From: Rubricella aquisinus | GTDB lineage: Bacteria > Pseudomonadota > Alphaproteobacteria > Rhodobacterales > Rhodobacteraceae | DNA: 64,000 nucleotides | Direction: 5' to 3' | Assembly: GCF_014199445.1 (NCBI RefSeq) | Contig: NZ_JACIJS010000007.1 | Location: forward strand, 186,001 to 250,000 | Shown here: positions 15,883-24,518 of the stretch, piece by piece | How positions within the stretch are numbered: position 1 is the first letter of the stretch | Layout of the letters: the number at the start of each line of letters is the position of its first letter | Notes under the pieces: model-generated | Told to the model about the DNA's origin: nothing | The model's input: the letters and a program-made list of their open reading frames with translations, nothing else | The model's database searches: none | Translations under genes and position numbers: made by a program

Positions 15883-18800
15883 TGGCGACAGTAATTCTGG
15901 CGGCGGCAGGTGCTGCGGCGGGCAGCGCGGTGGGTGGTGCCTTCCTCGGCCTGAGCAGTGCCGCGATCGGGCAAGCCATCGGTGCCACTATTGGGGCAGG
16001 TATTGATCAGCGGCTGACGGGCGGGGCAGGCGGCTCTTATGCGACGGAGCGTGGGCGGGTTGAAACCTTCCGGATGCAAGGGGCGTCGGAGGGCACGGCA
16101 TTGCCCTATGTGGCCGGTCGGATGCGCCTGCCGGGGCAGTTGATCTGGTCCACCCGGTTCAAGGAAACCGCGACAACCAGCAGTTCCACCACAACCTCCA
16201 CCCAAGGGGGTAAAGGCGGTGGCGGGGGCAGTTCCGCCACAACGACCACCACGACCTATTCCTATTCGCTGAGCTTTGCCGTGGCGCTTTGTTCCGGGGA
16301 GATCACCCGGATCGGGCGGGTCTGGGCGGATGGCAAGCGCGTGGACCTGAGCCGCATCACCTGGCGGATGCATCCTGGCAGTGAAAAGCAGGACGCAGAC
16401 CCATTGATCGCGGCGGTCGAAGGGCTGGAGGACGCGCCGAGCTATCGCGGTACGGCCTATCTGGTGTTCGAGGATCTGGAGCTTGGCCCTTACGGCAATC
16501 GCATCCCGCAGATCACGGCAGAGGTCGTGCGCCGCCCGCAATCGCGCCTGCCGGAGACGGATCGGTTCTTCAGCACCTCCCCGGTCGAGCAGATCGCGGG
16601 GGTGTGCATGATCCCCGGCACCGGGGAATATACGCTCTCCGATGCAGCTCAACGGCTGATCTTTGGTCCCGGCTCTTACCGGATGATGAATGTCAATAAC
16701 GAGTTGGGGGAGCCGGATTTCGTGGCCTCCCTCGGGGCGTTGAAATCCGAATTGCCCGCGGTGCAATCCAGTGTGCTTGTCGTATCATGGTTTGGTGACG
16801 ACCTGCGCGCGGGGCATTGCACGGTCAAACCCAAGGTGGAGCAAACCGAATTTGACGGCGCGCCGATGCCATGGCGCGCGGGCGGGATCACACGGGCGAT
16901 GGCAGAGACCGTTTCCCAAACGGAAGGTCGCGTGAATTTTGGGGGCACAAGTGCCGATGGCGCGGTCGTTCAGGCGATCAACCGGATGCGGGACGAGGGC
17001 ATCGCCGTCACCTTCTATCCGTTCTTGTTGATGGATATTCCCGGCGACACTTCCTTGCCCGATCCGTGGAGCGACGGCACGCAAGCCGCCTTTCCGTGGC
17101 GGGGCCGGATCACCACGAATGATGCGCCGGGGCGCGCAGGCACGGCGGACAAGACCCCGGCAGCAGCGGCTGAGGTCGCGTCCTTCATGGGGGCCGCGCA
17201 GATCACGGATTTCACCATCGTGGCAGATGGCAGCGTCACCTATGCCGGGCCATCCGGCGATTGGGGGTTTCGGCGCATGATCCTGCATTATGCGCATCTG
17301 TGCGTCGCGGCGGGCGGGGTCGATGCGTTTTGCATCGGATCGGAGCTGCGCGGTCTGACGCAGATCCGCGATGGGGCGTCGAGCTATCCATTTGTGACCG
17401 CGCTGCGGGCGCTGGCAGCGGATGTGCGTGCGATCCTCGGCCCAGAGGTGAAGATCGGCTATGCGGCGGATTGGTCCGAATATTTCGGGCATCATCCGAA
17501 GGATGGGTCGGGCGATGTGCTCTATCATCTTGATCCGTTATGGGCGGACGCGAATATCGATTTCGTCGGCATCGACAATTACATGCCGTTGTCGGATTGG
17601 CGGGATGGGGAGGATCATGCGGATGCCGCGTGGGGATCGCTCTATAACCCCGATTATCTGCGCGCGAATGTCGAAGGCGGCGAGGGGTTTGACTGGTATT
17701 ACGCAACCCCAGAGGACCGAGCAGCACAAGAGCGTACGCCGATCACCGATGCGGCCCATGGGGAAGATCACATCTTCCGGCCCAAAGACCTGCGGAACTG
17801 GTGGGGCAGACCGCATTATGATCGCCCCGGTGGCGTGCGGTCCGCGCAACCAACCGAATGGGAGGCCGAAGGAAAGCCGATCTGGTTCACCGAATATGGC
17901 TGCCCGGCGATCGACAAGGGCACGAACCAGCCGAATGTGTTTGTCGATGCGATCTCAAGCGAAAGCGCGATGCCCTATTTCAGCACCGGCGCGCGGGATG
18001 ATTTCATCCAGTATCGCTATCTGGAGGCGATGATCAGCCATTGGTCGGCAGAGGAGAACAATCCGCGCTCCAAGGTCTATGACGCGCCGATGATCGAGAT
18101 GAGCCGTGCGCATGTCTGGGCATGGGATGCGCGGCCCTGGCCGGACTTTCCGAACCGGATCGGGGAATGGTCAGACGGGCCGAATTACGCGCGGGGGCAT
18201 TGGATCTCTGGCCGGTTGCAAATGGCCGTGCTGGGCGAAGTGGTGGCGGAATTGTGCGGCGTGGCGGGGATCGGTGCGCTGGAGGCCACTGGGCTGCATG
18301 GGGGCGTGCCGGGGTTTGAGTTGCGTGATCGGACGAGTGCGCGTGCAGCCCTTCAACCCCTGATGCTCGGCTTCGGCTTTGACGTGATGGAGCAGGAGGG
18401 GGCGCTTCGGTTCCGGATGCGGGATGGTGCGCGCAATTTTGTGCTCGACAGGCAAGAGATTGTCGCGAATGGCCCCTTGGCCGCGCTGGAGCGCAGTCGC
18501 GCGGCGGATGGTGAGGCGATCCACCGGGTCCAGATCGAGCATTACGATGCGGATCGCGACTATCAGCGGGGGGCGGTGGAGGCCGCTTTGCCCGATGCGG
18601 ATCGGCAGGATGGCGACCGCTCCACCATGCCCATGGCCATGACCGCCGCCGCCGCGCGCAGCGTCGCCGCGCGGTTCCTCGCGGAGGCGCAGGTGTCGGG
18701 CGACCGGATCAGCGTTACCGTGCCGCCAACCTTTTTGCAGATCGAAGCCGGTGACATTCTGGAATTCGATGGGCAGCGGTATCGTGTGGACCGGATCGAG

Positions 18801-19838
18801 GATGCCGATGCGCGCCGGATCGAGGGGGCGCGGGTTGATCCCAGTGTCTATGTCAGCCGCTATTTCCCCGAAGATCTGGGGGCACAATCGGTGCCGCCGA
18901 TTGCGGGGCCGGTCGTGTCTCGCTTTCTGGACCTGCCATTGTTGCGGGGCGATGAGGTGCCCCATGCGCCGCATGTGGTTGCGACCTCCGATCCGTGGCC
19001 GGGGCCGGTGCGGGTCTATTCCTCCACCGATAATAGCGGGTACGCGCCGAATACCGATGTTTTCCGCGCGGCGGTGATGGGACACACAAAGACGCCGCTC
19101 AAGCCTGCCAAAGCCGGGCTATGGCAATGGGCATCCGGGCTGGAGGTGGAGGTCGTGCGTGGCGCGCTTGAAAGCCGGACGCCGCGCGATGTGCTGGACG
19201 GTGCGAACGTGGCCGCGATCCGGGCGGCGGGTGGCACGGATTGGGAAGTGTTCCAGTTCCAGACCGCTGAGCTGATCGGCAAGAACACATGGCGGCTCGA
19301 CGGGTTGTTGCGGGGCCAGCTTGGCACGGAATTCGTGCATGACGCGGCGGTCCCGGAGGGGGCGCAATTCGTGTTTCTGGATGCGGCCGCCGTGCAGATT
19401 GATATTCCGCAATCGGCACGCGGGCTGGAGCGGTATTACCGAGTTGGCCCCGCGACGCGGACCTATGACGAGGATGTCTTTTCCACTGTCGTCGAAGCCT
19501 CTCTCGGGGTTGGGCTGCGGCCCTACGCGCCGGTCCATCTGACCGCCCGTAATAGCGGCGCCACGCTTGATCTGGCGTGGGTGCGGCGCACGCGGGTTGA
19601 GGGCGATTTGTGGGATTTGGGCGATGTGCCGCTCGCTGAAGAGCAGGAACGCTACATCGCGCGTCTGCGCAAGGACGGTGCGGTGCATGCCGAGGTCGAG
19701 ACAACCGCCCCGTCGGCCAGTTTCGATACAGCCAGCTCGCCCGGTTTCCCGTTTGACGTGGAAGTCGGCCAAATCTCCGCCCGGTGGGGCATAGGCGCAA
19801 AAGCATGTAACGGTGAACGAAGCCTTTGCCCGGCTTGA
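15882..19838 (+). CDS. GTA baseplate megatron (host-specificity) protein with TIM-barrel-like domain
   Basis: 1318 residues (g15), the largest GTA protein. Order: a hydrophobic Ala/Gly-rich N-terminus (1-45), a Gly/Thr/Ser-rich linker near 100-125, a glycosidase-like TIM barrel (about 400-760, with VGIDNYMPLSDW and KPIWFTEYGCPA, whose Glu lies where glycoside hydrolases place a catalytic acid), then phage tail and receptor-related beta domains. The last about 14 codons look abnormal: they read the conserved start of the next gene (DUF2793) in a different frame, suggesting that a deletion has replaced the native C-terminus. Confidence 0.93.
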   Translation: MATVILAAAGAAAGSAVGGAFLGLSSAAIGQAIGATIGAGIDQRLTGGAGGSYATERGRVETFRMQGASEGTALPYVAGRMRLPGQLIWSTRFKETATTSSSTTTSTQGGKGGGGGSSATTTTTTYSYSLSFAVALCSGEITRIGRVWADGKRVDLSRITWRMHPGSEKQDADPLIAAVEGLEDAPSYRGTAYLVFEDLELGPYGNRIPQITAEVVRRPQSRLPETDRFFSTSPVEQIAGVCMIPGTGEYTLSDAAQRLIFGPGSYRMMNVNNELGEPDFVASLGALKSELPAVQSSVLVVSWFGDDLRAGHCTVKPKVEQTEFDGAPMPWRAGGITRAMAETVSQTEGRVNFGGTSADGAVVQAINRMRDEGIAVTFYPFLLMDIPGDTSLPDPWSDGTQAAFPWRGRITTNDAPGRAGTADKTPAAAAEVASFMGAAQITDFTIVADGSVTYAGPSGDWGFRRMILHYAHLCVAAGGVDAFCIGSELRGLTQIRDGASSYPFVTALRALAADVRAILGPEVKIGYAADWSEYFGHHPKDGSGDVLYHLDPLWADANIDFVGIDNYMPLSDWRDGEDHADAAWGSLYNPDYLRANVEGGEGFDWYYATPEDRAAQERTPITDAAHGEDHIFRPKDLRNWWGRPHYDRPGGVRSAQPTEWEAEGKPIWFTEYGCPAIDKGTNQPNVFVDAISSESAMPYFSTGARDDFIQYRYLEAMISHWSAEENNPRSKVYDAPMIEMSRAHVWAWDARPWPDFPNRIGEWSDGPNYARGHWISGRLQMAVLGEVVAELCGVAGIGALEATGLHGGVPGFELRDRTSARAALQPLMLGFGFDVMEQEGALRFRMRDGARNFVLDRQEIVANGPLAALERSRAADGEAIHRVQIEHYDADRDYQRGAVEAALPDADRQDGDRSTMPMAMTAAAARSVAARFLAEAQVSGDRISVTVPPTFLQIEAGDILEFDGQRYRVDRIEDADARRIEGARVDPSVYVSRYFPEDLGAQSVPPIAGPVVSRFLDLPLLRGDEVPHAPHVVATSDPWPGPVRVYSSTDNSGYAPNTDVFRAAVMGHTKTPLKPAKAGLWQWASGLEVEVVRGALESRTPRDVLDGANVAAIRAAGGTDWEVFQFQTAELIGKNTWRLDGLLRGQLGTEFVHDAAVPEGAQFVFLDAAAVQIDIPQSARGLERYYRVGPATRTYDEDVFSTVVEASLGVGLRPYAPVHLTARNSGATLDLAWVRRTRVEGDLWDLGDVPLAEEQERYIARLRKDGAVHAEVETTAPSASFDTASSPGFPFDVEVGQISARWGIGAKACNGERSLCPA

Positions 19839-20463
19839 TGCGGTGTCCCGACTGGTGATCGAAGCGCGGGGCCTGACGACGCCGCCCGTCACGCCAGAGG
19901 AGGGCACGGTCTATGCCGTGGGCAGTGGTGCGACCGGAGCATGGGCGGGCGAGGACGGGATGCTGGCCATCGCCGTCAATGGTGGTTGGCGGTTTGTCGT
20001 CCCGAAGCGGGGATGGGCGGCGTGGGACGTCGCCTTGGACCGGGGGCTTGTTTTTGACGGCACGGATTGGGCCGATACCATGGCCGCGCCAAGCGCAGGC
20101 GGCGCCGCGACCGTGGCCCGTGTGATCGAGTTTGATCACGTCATCACAGCGGGTGCGAGCAATGCCACTCTGGGCGTGATCCCGGCGCGTGGTGTGGTTC
20201 ACGCGGTCACGGCGCGGGTGATCGGAGCGATCACCGGGACCGGCACGACCGGATGGCAGCTTGGCGTCAGTGGATCGCCGGATCGGCATGGAACCGGGTT
20301 GGGGCTGGCGCTGAATTCCTATGCGGCGGGCGTCACGGGGCAGCCGGTGACCTATTGGTCGGACACGCCCTTGCTTTTGACGGCAGAAGGAGGCGATTTC
20401 ACCGCCGGATCGGTGCGCATCGCAATCCACCTGACCGAATTCACCCCGCCGCGTGCAGTGTGA
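19813..20463 (+). CDS. DUF2793 fibre-like protein, 5' end apparently truncated
   Basis: 216 residues from a GTG. It starts VNEAFARLDAVSRLVIEARGL and continues GTVYAVGSGATGAWAGEDGMLAIAVNGGWRFV, the DUF2793 domain found in tail-fibre-like proteins behind GTA and phage baseplate genes. The usual family N-terminus ends in AQKHVTVNEA; those codons are present just upstream in the same frame (19795-19812), but a TAG at 19792 precedes them and no family-like start follows. There is no clear ribosome binding site for the GTG, which overlaps the end of g15. It may be poorly translated or non-functional. Confidence 0.75.
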   Translation: MNEAFARLDAVSRLVIEARGLTTPPVTPEEGTVYAVGSGATGAWAGEDGMLAIAVNGGWRFVVPKRGWAAWDVALDRGLVFDGTDWADTMAAPSAGGAATVARVIEFDHVITAGASNATLGVIPARGVVHAVTARVIGAITGTGTTGWQLGVSGSPDRHGTGLGLALNSYAAGVTGQPVTYWSDTPLLLTAEGGDFTAGSVRIAIHLTEFTPPRAV

Positions 20464-20469
20464 CGCGGG

Positions 20470-20772
20470 ATGCAACCCTTGATCCATCAAGACGTGACAG
20501 CCGCCGCGCGGTGGCTGTTGCGCTACCCGCGCGCTGAGCGCCGGGGGCAGATGGCAGTGTTAATCCGAACGGCTGACGCGGCGGATCAAGCGCGGATGCA
20601 GGGCGGCGAGGCATCATTTCAGGGCGACGGAACGCTCGGGCATGCCGCGCGTGCGCAGGCATTGGGGCAGGAGCCAAGCTGCGATGATGTGGAGTATGCC
20701 CATGCGCTCGCCGTGGCTTATGGAGCGGTGTCTGCGTTTCTTGATCACCGGGTCGGGTCAGATTTTGCTTGA
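20470..20772 (+). CDS. Conserved hypothetical protein downstream of the GTA genes
   Basis: 100 residues: an N-terminal helix DVTAAARWLLRYPRAERRGQMAVLIRTADAADQAR and an acidic C-terminal helix DDVEYAHALAVAYGAVSAFLDHR. Nothing identifies an enzyme. It starts six bases behind the DUF2793 stop, so it belongs to the GTA transcript by position. Similar small proteins are often seen between the GTA baseplate genes and cysE in this family of bacteria (recollection, not checked). Confidence 0.75.
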   Translation: MQPLIHQDVTAAARWLLRYPRAERRGQMAVLIRTADAADQARMQGGEASFQGDGTLGHAARAQALGQEPSCDDVEYAHALAVAYGAVSAFLDHRVGSDFA

Positions 20773-20825
20773 AACTCGTGCGGCTTATTCCGATGTAAGG
20801 GGAGACTGACACGCGGAGGTGCCCC

Positions 20826-21644
20826 ATGGCCCAGCAAAAATCCCCCTATGTCGCGCCGGTTGATCCGGTCTGGACGCGGATCCAGACGGAAGCCGACGAT
20901 ATCGTGCGCGAAGAGCCGATGCTTGCCGGGCTGATCTATGCCTCTGTCATCAACCGCAAGAGTTTCGAGGATGCGCTGGGCTACCGGCTGGCGCACAAGC
21001 TGGCTTCGGGGGAAATGACCGATGGCCTGCTGCGCGAAGTCATCCAATCGGCCCATGAGGCAGACCCGAGCATTGGCGCGGCGGCCCGTGCGGATGCTGT
21101 GGCCACGCTGGAGCGCGACCCTGCCTGCCACCGGATCATTCAGCCGCTGATGTTCTTCAAAGGATATCAGGCCATTCAAAGCTACCGTGTTGCCCATCAT
21201 TATTGGGCAACGGGGCGGCACAACATGGCCTATTTCCTTCAGATGCGCACATCCGAGGTGTTTGGCGTGGATATCCACCCCGGCGCGCGGATCGGCAAAG
21301 GCATCATGATGGATCACGCCCATTCCATTGTCATCGGTGAGACGGCCGTGGTGGGGGACAATGTGTCGATGCTCCATTCCGTCACTCTGGGTGGCACCGG
21401 AAAAGAGCATGGCGACCGGCACCCAAAGATTGAAAACGGTGTGTTGATCGGGGCTGGCGCGAAAGTGCTGGGGGATATCCGGGTCGGCCATTGCAGCCGG
21501 ATCGCCGCTGGATCGGTCGTGTTGGAGGACGTCCCTCCCTGCAAGACCGTGGCAGGTGTGCCCGCGCGGATCGTGGGGGAGGCTGGGTGCGATCAGCCTT
21601 CGCAAAGCATGGATCAGCTTTTTGGCCTTGCAACTGACACTTAA
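20826..21644 (+). CDS. cysE: Serine O-acetyltransferase
   Basis: Makes O-acetylserine from serine and acetyl-CoA, the precursor of cysteine. 272 residues: the helical N-terminal domain (SYRVAHHYWATGRH marks its end), then left-handed beta-helix hexapeptides from about 140 (VDIHPGARIGKGIMMDHAHSIVIGETAVVGDNV), and GGTGKEHGDRHPKI carrying the catalytic His. It lies directly behind the GTA cluster, as in Rhodobacter. The stop codon lies in a 16-bp perfect palindrome. Confidence 0.97.
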   Translation: MAQQKSPYVAPVDPVWTRIQTEADDIVREEPMLAGLIYASVINRKSFEDALGYRLAHKLASGEMTDGLLREVIQSAHEADPSIGAAARADAVATLERDPACHRIIQPLMFFKGYQAIQSYRVAHHYWATGRHNMAYFLQMRTSEVFGVDIHPGARIGKGIMMDHAHSIVIGETAVVGDNVSMLHSVTLGGTGKEHGDRHPKIENGVLIGAGAKVLGDIRVGHCSRIAAGSVVLEDVPPCKTVAGVPARIVGEAGCDQPSQSMDQLFGLATDT

Positions 21645-21650
21645 GTGTCA
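21635..21650. promoter_or_regulatory. 16-bp perfect palindrome at the cysE stop
   Basis: TGACACTTAAGTGTCA is self-complementary over its full length and overlaps the cysE stop codon, 70 bp ahead of the beta-helix protein gene. It looks like a dimeric regulator site; which regulator is unknown. Confidence 0.4.
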
Positions 21651-21705
21651 CCGTAGTTTGGCTGAACCGTCACGGTGACGTCGTACCGCTCTTCCTGATA
21701 TTTCA

Positions 21706-21722
21706 TCAGGAGGACATCCATG
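21706..21722 (+). promoter_or_regulatory. Hairpin overlapping the ribosome binding site of the beta-helix gene
   Basis: Just ahead of the start codon, CCTGAT-ATTTC-ATCAGG forms a 6-bp stem whose 3' arm contributes the first bases of AGGAGG. Pairing would partly hide the ribosome binding site. Position is approximate by a few bases; the GGAGG stands about seven bases before ATG 21720. Confidence 0.35.
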
Positions 21723-23117
21723 CAGTACAAGATGATGGTAAGCGCGATTGCGCTGATTGCAGCCGCCCAAGCGTCCGCGCAGGAAACACGGATCGTGACA
21801 AACCCTGCGGACGCGGGCGATGGCAGCCTGCGCGCCGCCCTTGCCGATCTGGCCGCGACCGGCGGCACGGTCGTAATTGCCACGGAGGGCGATATCATCG
21901 CGGGCGCCGGCTTTGTCTATGAAGGCACAGCACCCTTGACGATCATCGGCGCGGGCCAAACGATCCGGATGGGCGTGAACGAGACCGTTTTGGCGATGCG
22001 CAACGGTGCGGACCTCACCATGTCCGACCTATCGCTTGTGGGGCCGGGTGGATTTGACATCACTGCGCGTGGGGATGTGGACGGCCCGGCGGGCAAAGGT
22101 CTTTTTGTCGATGTGCGGGACGATCAAACCGGGGTGGTCGCGCTGGATCTGACGAATGTCAGCGTGCGGGACGTGGCTGGGCATGGAATTCACATCTCCG
22201 ATTGTACGCTTGCCGATGAGTGCGGCGGCGGTGGCGGCGGGGCTGGCGAAGGCTCGTCCGCGTCCATCTCTGTCAGGCTGTCGGATGTGATTGTGGATCG
22301 GGTCGGCTATGGCCGTTTCGATGCGGATGGCCTGCGCGTGGACGAGCGCGGGGCTGGGGATATCCACTTCACCGCCAATGGCTCCATCTTTTCGCGCGTG
22401 GGTGCGGATGGTGTCGAACTTGACGAAGGGCAGGACGGATCGGTCGTGCTGCGCGTGTCCTCATCCGTGTTCAACAACAATGGCGGCTATTGTGACCCGG
22501 TGATGCTCAGCGCGTTCCCGCCTGCGGAACCCGAGGGCGAATTTGCCGAAGGGGTCATGGCGGCGAACGCCATTCCGGGGGCAATTACCGGATCGCCGGA
22601 TGATCGGTGCTTTGAGCGCGAAGTCGATCTTTATGACGATGGCAGTGTTGAGGCATATGAATTCGCCATTGATGTGGATGACGGCTTTGACATTGATGAG
22701 GCAGGCGCGGGCGATATCCGTGGAACGATATCCGGCAGCGTGATTGCGCGGAACCTCGATGAAGGGCTCGATTTCGATGAGGAGGGGCCGGGCGGCATTC
22801 ACCTTATGGCGCTGTCCACCATCGCGCGAGGCAACACGGATGACGGCTTTAAATCGTCGGAAGAAGATGCGGGCGATGTCATGGGCCTGATGATTAACGC
22901 GGTCGCGCGGGACAATGGCGGCGTCGGTATCGTGTTCGAGGAAGAGGATGCTGGTGACGTGCGGGTGGAGATGCGCGGCGGTGCCACCTCTGGCAATGAT
23001 GACGGGGATACCAGCCTTGAGATCGTGCAGGAGGATGACGGCGCGGGTGCGCTGATCCTTATCGAGGCGGGGCTGGAAGAAGATATTGAGGTCGAGGGCG
23101 TGACCGTCACCCGGTGA
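21720..23117 (+). CDS. Secreted acidic right-handed beta-helix repeat protein
   Basis: 465 residues with a signal peptide (1-20, ending AQASA before QE). The chain is very acidic and repetitive. A unit beginning [AD]-[DE]-G and running hydrophobic-x-x-[DE]-E-x-x-[AP]-G-[DG]-[IV] occurs at nucleotides 22323, 22404, 22677, 22758, 22839 and 22920; spacing is exactly 81 bp (27 residues) except for one larger gap that holds the only Cys-rich loop (GGYCDP to DDRCFERE). Periodic short strands suggest a parallel beta-helix, possibly Ca-binding at the Asp/Glu turns. Cell-surface or secreted role unknown. Followed by its own terminator. Confidence 0.85.
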   Translation: MQYKMMVSAIALIAAAQASAQETRIVTNPADAGDGSLRAALADLAATGGTVVIATEGDIIAGAGFVYEGTAPLTIIGAGQTIRMGVNETVLAMRNGADLTMSDLSLVGPGGFDITARGDVDGPAGKGLFVDVRDDQTGVVALDLTNVSVRDVAGHGIHISDCTLADECGGGGGGAGEGSSASISVRLSDVIVDRVGYGRFDADGLRVDERGAGDIHFTANGSIFSRVGADGVELDEGQDGSVVLRVSSSVFNNNGGYCDPVMLSAFPPAEPEGEFAEGVMAANAIPGAITGSPDDRCFEREVDLYDDGSVEAYEFAIDVDDGFDIDEAGAGDIRGTISGSVIARNLDEGLDFDEEGPGGIHLMALSTIARGNTDDGFKSSEEDAGDVMGLMINAVARDNGGVGIVFEEEDAGDVRVEMRGGATSGNDDGDTSLEIVQEDDGAGALILIEAGLEEDIEVEGVTVTR

Positions 23118-23144
23118 CACGATCCGACCCGCTGAAACGCAAAC

Positions 23145-23172
23145 GGGCGCCCAATCGGGCGCCCATTTTTTT
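23145..23172 (+). terminator. Terminator after the beta-helix gene, facing pdhC
   Basis: GGGCGCCC-AATC-GGGCGCCC, an 8-bp stem, then A and seven Ts on the plus strand. On the minus strand the same stem is followed by GTTTGCGTTT, so it may also slow transcription leaving pdhC. Confidence 0.85.
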
Positions 23173-23189
23173 CGTTTCTGATCAGCCCG

Positions 23190-24506
23190 TTAGGCCAGCA
23201 TTGCAATCGGGTCTTCCAATTGCGCGGCCATCGCGGCGAGGAATTGCGCGCCAAGCGCGCCATCAATCACCCGGTGATCGACAGAGAGGGTGACAGACAT
23301 CATTGTCGCGACTTCCATTTCCCCTTCATCGTTCACGATGGGCTTTTTGATCCCGGCGCCGACGGCGAGGATCGAGGCATGGGGCGGGTTGATTACCGCG
23401 TCAAAATTCTCAATCCCGAACATGCCGAGGTTGGAGATGGCAAAGCTGCCGCCCTGATACTCATGGGGGGCGAGTTTGCGATCACGGGCGCGGCCCGCGA
23501 GGTCTTTCATCTCTGCCGACAGGGTGCTGAGCGTCTTGTGATGCGCGTCGCGGATCACGGGGGTAAACAGGCCACCCTCGATCGCCACGGCGACAGCCAC
23601 GTCGGACGGTTTCAGCTTCAGCACACGATCCCCGGCCCAAACCGCGTTGCAATCGGGCACCTCTTGCAGAGCGTTGGCGCAGGCCTTGATGATGAAATCA
23701 TTGACCGAGAGCTTTTTGCCGCTGGCAGCCAAGCTCTTGTTCAACGTGCCGCGGAATTTCAGCAGCGCATCAAGGCGGATTTCACGCCGCAGGTAGAAAT
23801 GCGGAATGGTCTGCTTGGCTTCCGTGAGGCGGGCCGCGATGGTTTTGCGCATTCCGTCGAGTTTAATCTCTTCATACTCGCGGTCTGCATACATCTTGGC
23901 GACCTGATCGGCGGACATGCCCTGTGCCGGAGCGGCAGCGGCAGGGGCCGCGGCCTTGGGTGCTTCTGCTGCGGGCGCGGCGGCGGCTTTCGGTGCTGCG
24001 GTCGCATTCTCCACGTCGGCCTTGACGATCCGGCCATGGGGGCCGGAGCCTTTGATCCCGGACAGATCAAGCCCCTTGTCCTTTGCGATCCGCCGCGCGA
24101 GCGGGGAGGCGAAAATGCGGTTGCCATCGGCGGCTTTCGGGGCTGCGGGGGCGGAGGAGGCTTCGGCCTGCGCAGGCGCTGCGGTTTCCTCAGCTTTCGG
24201 AGCATCAGCGGACGGGGCAGGCGTGTCTGCCGCCGGGGCCGCGTCCATATCATCGGCAGTTTCGCCATCTTCAAGAAGCACGGCGATCAGGTCGTTGACC
24301 TTCACCCCTTCGGTGCCTTCGGGGATCACGATCTTACCGATGGTGCCTTCGTCCACGGCCTCGAATTCCATCGTGGCCTTGTCCGTCTCGATCTCTGCGA
24401 TCACGTCGCCGGAGGCAACGGTGTCGCCCTCTTTGACGTTCCACTTGGCGAGCGTGCCTTCCTCCATCGTGGGGGAGAGCGCTGGCATCAGAATGTTGAT
24501 GGGCAT
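23190..24506 (-). CDS. pdhC: Pyruvate dehydrogenase complex E2, dihydrolipoamide acetyltransferase
   Basis: Transfers acetyl from lipoyl to CoA. 438 residues: one lipoyl domain (1-80, lipoylated Lys in [17 protein letters not shown]), an Ala/Pro linker, a peripheral subunit-binding domain (about 130-170, [18 protein letters not shown]), a second Ala-rich linker, and the catalytic domain ending [16 protein letters not shown] with the active-site His and Asp. The third gene of the pdhABC operon, 12 bp behind pdhB. Confidence 0.97.
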   Translation of the reverse strand: MPINILMPALSPTMEEGTLAKWNVKEGDTVASGDVIAEIETDKATMEFEAVDEGTIGKIVIPEGTEGVKVNDLIAVLLEDGETADDMDAAPAADTPAPSADAPKAEETAAPAQAEASSAPAAPKAADGNRIFASPLARRIAKDKGLDLSGIKGSGPHGRIVKADVENATAAPKAAAAPAAEAPKAAAPAAAAPAQGMSADQVAKMYADREYEEIKLDGMRKTIAARLTEAKQTIPHFYLRREIRLDALLKFRGTLNKSLAASGKKLSVNDFIIKACANALQEVPDCNAVWAGDRVLKLKPSDVAVAVAIEGGLFTPVIRDAHHKTLSTLSAEMKDLAGRARDRKLAPHEYQGGSFAISNLGMFGIENFDAVINPPHASILAVGAGIKKPIVNDEGEMEVATMMSVTLSVDHRVIDGALGAQFLAAMAAQLEDPIAMLA

Positions 24507-24518
24507 TTTATTCCCTCC

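Noticed and set aside
19740-19840. Programmed frameshift linking g15 and DUF2793
   Set aside because: No slippery heptamer with downstream structure is evident, and the upstream frame contains a TAG just before the shared codons; deletion explains it better.
5500-21650. A normal integrated prophage
   Set aside because: No integrase, repressor, replication, lysis or attachment site; gene content and order, with cysE behind, match a GTA.
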